A stretch of 9,847 nt of DNA from contig JBOGED010000354.1 in the NCBI GenBank assembly GCA_050743625.1, positions 1 to 9,847 on the forward strand, given 5' to 3'. Shown here one piece after another: positions 5,441 to 9,847 of the stretch. This DNA comes from JBOGED01 sp050743625 (GTDB taxonomy: Bacteria > Actinomycetota > Nitriliruptoria > Euzebyales > Egibacteraceae). The translations under genes were made by a program, and so were the position numbers. Each line of letters starts with the position of its first letter. Position 1 is the first letter of the stretch. The notes under the pieces are model-generated. The model did no database searches and was not told the DNA's origin. It saw only the letters and a list, made by a program, of their open reading frames with translations.

Positions 5441-6955
5441 ATGGCGCTGCTGAAGCGTGAGGAGTGGCAAGGGATCGTCCGGGACGTCGACTGGACGCTG
5501 AGCTACGTCGACGACGAGGCGGTCTATCCAGAGTGGCATTGCGGCACCGGGAAGGTGCCTCGTGACGCCTGGCAGAGCTGGGAGGAGAGCTACAAGGTCA
5601 GCTACCCCGGGTACGTCGCCACCCAGCGGGAGAAGGAGAGCTCCGCCTACGCGGTGAAGGCCGCGCTGCAGCGCTCCAAGGCGTTCGAGACCCTCGACGA
5701 GGGTTGGAAGTCCTCGACGAAGATGCACTTCGGCGGCATCGCGCTGGTGGAGGCCGCCGCCGTCCTCGCCGAGCTGAAGATGGCGCGGTTCGGCCTGAGC
5801 CCCGCGTGGCGCAACATGGCGGTGTTCGGCGCGCTCGACGAGATGCGGCACACCCAGATCACGCTGTCCTTCAGTCACGAGTTCGTAAGCAAGGACCCGC
5901 AGTACGACTGGTCCCAGAAGACCTTCCACACCAACGACTGGGTACCCATCTCGCTACGCAGCCTGTTCGACGCGATGATGAACTCGGGCAACGTGGTCGA
6001 CATCGCCATCCAGCTCCCGCTGACCTTCGAGACCGGCTTCACGAACCTGCAGTTCGTGGGGCTGGCCGCGGACGCGCTAGAGGCCGGGGACATCAACTTC
6101 GCGAACATGATCTCCTCGATCCAGACCGACGAGGCCCGGCACTCCCAGCAGGGTGGGCCGACCTTGGAGATCCTCGTCGAGCACGACCCCATCAGGGCCC
6201 AGTGGACGGTCGACAAGTTCTTCTGGCTCTCCGCGCGGGCGTTCGCCGCGCTGACCGGGCCGTCGATGGACTACTACACGCCAGTCGAGCACCGCAAGCA
6301 GTCCTACCGCGAGTTCATGGAAGAGTGGATCATCGACCAGTTCGTGCGGACGCTCACCGACTACGGGCTGCGCAGGCCCTGGTACTGGGACGAGTTCATG
6401 CAGGGCCTGGACATCTGGCACCACTCCTTGAATATGGGCCTGTGGTTCTGGCGACCCACGCTGTGGTGGAAGACCGCCGCCGGGGTGGACCAGGCCTCGA
6501 GGGACTGGCTGAACGAGAAGTACCCCAACTGGGAGACGGTCTACGGCGACAAGTGGCGCGTCATGGCCGAGAACATCAACGCCGGCCGCATGGAGGCGAC
6601 GCTCCCCGAGACCCTGCCGTGGCTATGCAGCCTGTGCCACCTGCCGACCTGTAACGCCACCTACGGGCGGGACGGCAAGTGGCGGGTACGCAACCATTCG
6701 CTGAAGCACAACGGGATCACTTACCACTTCTGCACCAAGGGCTGCCGTCAGATCTGGTGGGAGGACCGGGACAATGTCAACCACACCACCGTCGTCGAGC
6801 GCTTCCTGCTCGGCGAGATCCAGCCGATGGACGTCCCCGGAATCCTCGGCTACATGGGCCTGACGCCGGACGTCATGGGCGACGACGCGCACGACTACGC
6901 GTGGGCCAAATCGTTCGCGGCACCTGAGCCAGCAGCCGCCGGAGGAGGGCGCTGA
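5441..6955 (+). CDS. tmoA: Soluble diiron monooxygenase hydroxylase, alpha subunit (TmoA-like)
   Basis: 504-residue catalytic subunit of a toluene/alkene-type SDIMO, which inserts one O2 atom into an aromatic ring or alkene. The carboxylate-bridged diiron ligands are all present: Glu104, Glu134, His137 (DEMRH), Glu197 (FETGF), Glu231 and His234 (DEARH). These residue numbers are the same as in toluene 4-monooxygenase TmoA, which also supports the start. Thr201, Asn202, Phe205 and Gln228, lining the TmoA pocket and gate, are kept; position 103 is Val where TmoA has Gly. The C-terminal region has Cys396, 399, 404, 431 and 435 in a YHS/zinc-like pattern absent from TmoA. AAAGGAG lies nine bases before the ATG. 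The symbol denotes the family; substrate could be toluene, benzene, isoprene or another alkene. Confidence 0.95.
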   Translation: MALLKREEWQGIVRDVDWTLSYVDDEAVYPEWHCGTGKVPRDAWQSWEESYKVSYPGYVATQREKESSAYAVKAALQRSKAFETLDEGWKSSTKMHFGGIALVEAAAVLAELKMARFGLSPAWRNMAVFGALDEMRHTQITLSFSHEFVSKDPQYDWSQKTFHTNDWVPISLRSLFDAMMNSGNVVDIAIQLPLTFETGFTNLQFVGLAADALEAGDINFANMISSIQTDEARHSQQGGPTLEILVEHDPIRAQWTVDKFFWLSARAFAALTGPSMDYYTPVEHRKQSYREFMEEWIIDQFVRTLTDYGLRRPWYWDEFMQGLDIWHHSLNMGLWFWRPTLWWKTAAGVDQASRDWLNEKYPNWETVYGDKWRVMAENINAGRMEATLPETLPWLCSLCHLPTCNATYGRDGKWRVRNHSLKHNGITYHFCTKGCRQIWWEDRDNVNHTTVVERFLLGEIQPMDVPGILGYMGLTPDVMGDDAHDYAWAKSFAAPEPAAAGGGR

Positions 6956-6957
6956 CC

Positions 6958-7230
6958 ATGACCGAGACCGCCGCCGCGCCGCAGCTCGTCCCGGTGAACG
7001 CGATCTTCGCTGACGACTTCGTCGAGATCCTGGTGGCCATCACGACCGCGGACACCATCGCCGAGGTCGCCGCCAAGGTCGCCTACCACGTCGAGGGCAA
7101 GCGGGTCCGAGCCCGCGACGCCGAGAAGGTCGTCTACCACGACGACCGGTTGCTCGAGCCTGGACTGACGGTGGCTGAGGCCGGCATCGCCCCGTTCGAC
7201 CACGTCCGCGTCGACTATGCCGACAAGTAG
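6958..7230 (+). CDS. tmoB: Monooxygenase hydroxylase, gamma subunit (TmoB-like)
   Basis: 90-residue small subunit of the (alpha-beta-gamma)2 hydroxylase, with the ubiquitin-like fold known for TmoB. Matching blocks are PVNAIFADDFVEILVAI (12-28), VAAKVAYHVEGKRV (37-50) and LTVAEAGIAPFDHVRVD (70-86), collinear with TmoB as I recall it. Length is close to the usual 84-90. It packs on the alpha subunit and has no catalytic role itself. It starts two bases after the alpha stop, with a strong GGAGGAGGG (6941-6949) lying inside the alpha 3' end. The N-terminus is a few residues longer than TmoB and Ala-rich. This is the classical second position of the operon. Confidence 0.92.
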   Translation: MTETAAAPQLVPVNAIFADDFVEILVAITTADTIAEVAAKVAYHVEGKRVRARDAEKVVYHDDRLLEPGLTVAEAGIAPFDHVRVDYADK

Positions 7231-7245
7231 GGAGGAGGACTCGCA

Positions 7246-7542
7246 ATGGACAACCCAGTGGGGCCCATCCTGCGGATGTGCGACGAGGTCGACCAAGTCG
7301 TGGCCGCGATCGAGGACGACAATCCCGGCACCGAGATCGAGGTGATCGACCGGGGCGCCTACGTGCGGATCCAAGCGTCCGACCGCCTGCGGGTCACCGC
7401 GGAGTCGCTGAAGCGCCACCTAGGCCCGGACTTCGAGATCCGATCGCTAGAGGTGATGATGTCGGCCTTCGCGGGCCGGATCATGACGATGTCGGACGCG
7501 ATCGAGTGGTCGCTCGGCGCGAACAAGGCCCCGGCCGCCTGA
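7246..7542 (+). CDS. tmoD: Monooxygenase effector (coupling) protein (TmoD/MmoB family)
   Basis: 98-residue cofactor-less regulatory protein that docks on the hydroxylase alpha subunit over the diiron site, alters its structure and raises turnover and selectivity. The family signature is clear: NPVGPILRMCDEVDQV (3-18), then DNPGTEIEVIDRGAYVRI (25-42) and the C-terminal MMSAFAGRIMTMSD (71-84), all collinear with TmoD. Length matches the family (about 100). GGAGGAGG lies seven bases before the ATG. In classical tmo operons the ferredoxin gene lies between gamma and effector; here the effector follows gamma directly and the ferredoxin has moved downstream. Confidence 0.93.
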   Translation: MDNPVGPILRMCDEVDQVVAAIEDDNPGTEIEVIDRGAYVRIQASDRLRVTAESLKRHLGPDFEIRSLEVMMSAFAGRIMTMSDAIEWSLGANKAPAA

Positions 7543-7555
7543 AGGAGGAGCTGAC

Positions 7556-8599
7556 ATGGCAGAGCCGACGAACGGGCGGGCCAAGCAACGCCAGCGCACC
7601 TGGAGCGCCTTCGGCGACATCAGGCGCCGCCCGACCGACTACGAGATCGGCACCCACGGCACCAACTGGACGCTGCGCAAGGGCCGGAAGGCCGCGTTCG
7701 AGCAGAACCCGTCCTCGCCGGCCAACCTGTGGATGCTGACCTACCGGGACCGCTCGCCGCTCCAGGTGGAGGACTGGGACGCCTTCCGCGACCCGGACAC
7801 GCTCACCTACCGGGCCTACGTCACCCAGCAGGATGAGCAGGAGACGAGGGTCGCGGGGGTACTCGAGCAGTACGCCGACGTGAACGCCGACGCTACGCTG
7901 TCCCCAGCCTGGCGAGCAACTCTGGCACGGCTGTTCACCCCGACCCGCTACCCGGTGCACGGGGGACAGCAGGTGCTGGCCTACATCGGCATGATGGCGC
8001 CATCGCCCTATATCACCAATCCCGCGGCGCTCGCAGCCGCGGACATGCTGCGCCGGGTGACCCTGGTCTCCTACCGCACGCGCGAGCTGCAGCTCGCATG
8101 GCCGGACGAGGGGTTCGCCACCGGCGAGCGCGCCGTGTGGGAGTCCGACGAGGCATGGCAACCGGCTCGCCGCGCGGTCGAGTTGGCGCTTACGGCCTAC
8201 GACTGGGCCGAGGCGTTCACCGCGCTGAACCTGGTGTTGCTGCCCACCCTGGACGACGTCCTGCTCCGCCAGCTCGGCGAGGTGGCACGGGACAACGGCG
8301 ACGAGCTGACCTGGCTGCTCAACTCGTCCCTGCTGCGGGACTCCGAGCGCCGCGGCCGGTGGAGTCAGGCGTTGGCCCGGTACGCGATCGCCCAGCGGCC
8401 AGAGAACGCAGACGTCCTGCAGCGCTGGGTCGGCAAGTGGGCGCCGCGGGCGGACGCGGCGGCCGAGGGTCTCGGGTCGCTTCTGGAGGACGTTCCCGAG
8501 CATGGCCGCCCGGCAGGCGAGGCCGCGGATGGAGCCAGGCAGGCACGCAGCGAGCTCCTTCACGCCAGCCTGGGCCTCGAGGCACCGGTGACCAGCTGA
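7556..8599 (+). CDS. tmoE: Monooxygenase hydroxylase, beta subunit (TmoE-like)
   Basis: 347-residue helical beta subunit, related to alpha in fold but without iron ligands; it forms the hydroxylase dimer core. Blocks shared with TmoE: RTWSAFGDIRRRPTDYEI (14-31), NLWMLTYRDRSPLQVEDWDAF (start 57), LTYRAYVTQQDEQE (83-96), YRTRELQLAWPDEGF (173-187), AYDWAEAFTALNLVLLP (214-230) and RDSERRGRWSQALARYAI (261-278). It is about 20 residues longer than TmoE, with an Ala/Glu-rich C-terminal extension (about 315-347). AAGGAGG (7542-7548) precedes the ATG. The same DNA is open in another frame from 8098, but the beta reading is supported by homology throughout. Confidence 0.93.
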   Translation: MAEPTNGRAKQRQRTWSAFGDIRRRPTDYEIGTHGTNWTLRKGRKAAFEQNPSSPANLWMLTYRDRSPLQVEDWDAFRDPDTLTYRAYVTQQDEQETRVAGVLEQYADVNADATLSPAWRATLARLFTPTRYPVHGGQQVLAYIGMMAPSPYITNPAALAAADMLRRVTLVSYRTRELQLAWPDEGFATGERAVWESDEAWQPARRAVELALTAYDWAEAFTALNLVLLPTLDDVLLRQLGEVARDNGDELTWLLNSSLLRDSERRGRWSQALARYAIAQRPENADVLQRWVGKWAPRADAAAEGLGSLLEDVPEHGRPAGEAADGARQARSELLHASLGLEAPVTS

Positions 8600-8601
8600 C
8601 G

Positions 8602-8931
8602 ATGTCTGGCGCGGACGAGCCCCGGTCGTGGACCCCGGTTCTCGAGTTCGACGAGCTGTGGGAGGGTGACCTGACCGGGGTCGAGGTGGGGGCCACGAAG
8701 GTCCTGCTGGTCAACATCGACGGCGAGGTTCGCGCATACGAGAACCGCTGCCCCCACCAAGCATGGCCGCTTGACCAAGGCGACCTGGACTGTGGGACGC
8801 TCACGTGCGCGAACCACCTCTGGGAGTTCGATGCGCTCACCGGCAAAGGGATCAACCCCGGCGACTGCGCGTTGACATCGTTTCCCTGTAAGGTTGACGA
8901 TGACGGGATGATCTGCGTGGCGGTTCCCTAA
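8602..8931 (+). CDS. tmoC: Rieske [2Fe-2S] ferredoxin (TmoC-like)
   Basis: 109-residue soluble Rieske ferredoxin carrying electrons from the reductase to the diiron hydroxylase. The cluster motif is intact: Cys50-Pro-His52, then Cys69-Ala-Asn-His72, i.e. CXH-X16-CXXH. GKGINPGDCALTSFPCKV (81-98) matches the TmoC block after the cluster. The ATG at 8602 is two bases after the beta stop; no clear Shine-Dalgarno is present, so translation is probably coupled to the beta gene. The open frame extends far upstream, to 8098, but that part lies inside beta and has no ferredoxin similarity, so the longer reading is rejected. In tmo operons this gene comes third; here it is after beta and beside the reductase. 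Confidence 0.94.
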   Translation: MSGADEPRSWTPVLEFDELWEGDLTGVEVGATKVLLVNIDGEVRAYENRCPHQAWPLDQGDLDCGTLTCANHLWEFDALTGKGINPGDCALTSFPCKVDDDGMICVAVP

Positions 8932-9847
8932 GTGGTCCCGCGCGTGTTCGTGATCATCGGCGCCGGACCGGCCGCGGCGGCGGCGGCGGGCGCGCTGCGT
9001 TCGAGCGGCTTCGACGGGCAGGTCCTGCTGATCGGCGACGAGAAGGCCGCTCCCTACGAGCGCCCCCCACTGTCGAAGGAGTACCTTCTCGGCAAGCTCG
9101 GTGGTGAGGAGCTTGCCGTCCGGCCACCGGCCTGGTACGAGCAGTACGAGGTGGACCTGCAGCTCGGGACGCGGGTCGAGCGCGTCGAGGAGCGTGAGCG
9201 CGCCGTCGTGCTCAGCGACGGCCAGCGCGTCCGCTACGACAAGCTGCTGGTCGCCACCGGCGGCCGCCCCCGGCGGCTCGAAGGCGTCGTCAGCGACCGC
9301 GTCCTCTACCTGCGCACACTGGCCGACGCCGGCGCGCTGGCCGAGCGGCTGCGATCGGGATCCCCGCTCGTCGTGCTCGGCGGCGGCTTCATCGGCTGCG
9401 AGGTAGCCGCGGCGGCACGCCAGCTCGGCGTCGAAGTGACCGTGCTGGAGATGGCCGAGGTGCCCTTGCAGCATGCGTTGGGGAAGCGCCTCGGCGCGGT
9501 GGTGGCCGAGATCCACCGTGACGCCGGTGTCCAGCTTCGCACCAGCGAGCGCGTGGTCGCGCTCGCCGACACGGGCGACGGGCTGGTGGTGACCACGGAT
9601 CGTGGCCAGATCGAGTGCGGCCTACTGCTCGCCGGGGTTGGCATGGTGCCGAACATCGAGGTCGTCGCAGGGACCGGGATCCGCTGTGAGAACGGCATCC
9701 TAGTCGACGAGCACTGCCGCACCACAGTGCCCGACGTCTTCGCCGCGGGCGACGTGGCCGCCCACCTCCACCCGACGTACGGCCGGCACATCCGGGTCGA
9801 GCACCACGACAACGCGCTGAAACAGGGCACCGCGGCCGCGCGGAACA
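8932..9847 (+). CDS. NADH-dependent FAD ferredoxin reductase, BphA4/rubredoxin-reductase type (partial)
   Basis: The first 305 residues are visible; the window ends about 100 residues before the usual C-terminus (family length about 400). It transfers electrons from NADH via FAD to the Rieske ferredoxin. N-terminal FAD-binding motif IIGAGPAAAAAAGAL (8-22), then YERPPLSKEYLLGK (42-55), ATGGRP (108-113), NAD-binding VVLGGGFIGCEVAA (147-160) with Glu173 ending the second strand (favouring NADH), and the FAD-contacting TVPDVFAAGDV (265-275). There is no [2Fe-2S] plant-type domain, so it is not a TmoF-like FNR fusion. The start is taken as GTG 8932, directly after the ferredoxin stop with no spacer; GTG 8944 or 8950 are alternatives. 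No clear Shine-Dalgarno, so coupled translation is likely. Confidence 0.93.
   Translation, partial: MVPRVFVIIGAGPAAAAAAGALRSSGFDGQVLLIGDEKAAPYERPPLSKEYLLGKLGGEELAVRPPAWYEQYEVDLQLGTRVERVEERERAVVLSDGQRVRYDKLLVATGGRPRRLEGVVSDRVLYLRTLADAGALAERLRSGSPLVVLGGGFIGCEVAAAARQLGVEVTVLEMAEVPLQHALGKRLGAVVAEIHRDAGVQLRTSERVVALADTGDGLVVTTDRGQIECGLLLAGVGMVPNIEVVAGTGIRCENGILVDEHCRTTVPDVFAAGDVAAHLHPTYGRHIRVEHHDNALKQGTAAARN

Noticed and set aside
7481..8563. Minus-strand open frame of about 360 codons opposite beta
   Set aside because: Beta matches TmoE along its whole length; the opposite strand shows no recognisable domain.
8098..8931. 277-codon reading of the ferredoxin frame starting inside beta
   Set aside because: The first 168 codons overlap beta and are Gly/Arg-rich without family similarity; Rieske homology starts at the ATG at 8602.
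1..9847. CRISPR arrays, insertion sequences or transposase genes
   Set aside because: No regularly spaced repeats, terminal inverted repeats or transposase motifs were seen on either strand.

Overview
The window is GC-rich chromosomal DNA with GTG and TTG starts, strong GGAGG-type ribosome binding sites and a CBS-less GuaB3-type IMP dehydrogenase relative. These features point to an actinobacterium; I cannot name the genus from the sequence.

Layout. On the minus strand, positions 41-1204 carry guaB3. It is preceded in the direction of transcription by a two-gene unit (2123 to 1355) encoding a small four-helix membrane protein and a short protein with a hydrophobic helix followed by a coiled coil. 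I do not recognise either; the pair resembles small membrane genes of actinobacterial phages or islands. Positions 2124-2341 are a divergent promoter region with an AT-rich island. From 2342 everything runs on the plus strand: an AraC-family regulator, a 165-base intergenic region, then eight tightly packed genes (gaps 12, 18, 24, 2, 15, 13, 2 and 0 bases) up to the window edge.

The operon encodes a four-component soluble diiron monooxygenase (SDIMO) of the toluene/alkene type: hydroxylase alpha (all six diiron ligands at the same residue numbers as TmoA), gamma, effector, beta, a Rieske ferredoxin and an NADH-dependent flavin reductase (cut by the window end). Three accessory genes come first: a DJ-1/PfpI-family protein with a large internal insert, and two tandem SnoaL/NTF2-like proteins. 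The expected flow is NADH to reductase FAD to Rieske ferredoxin to diiron centre, with the effector tuning the hydroxylase, which would insert oxygen into an aromatic ring or an alkene. The accessory proteins may act on the reactive product (epoxide, aldehyde or similar); that is inference. The AraC regulator is the likely local controller.

What stands out: (1) the insert in the DJ-1 protein looks like the C-terminal helical domain of adenylosuccinate lyase; (2) the reductase is of the BphA4/rubredoxin-reductase family instead of the usual ferredoxin-FNR fusion (TmoF), and the gene order is alpha-gamma-effector-beta-ferredoxin-reductase instead of the classical tmoABCDEF order; (3) the alpha subunit has a cysteine cluster near its C-terminus that TmoA lacks; (4) two SnoaL-like paralogues are co-operonic with an SDIMO.
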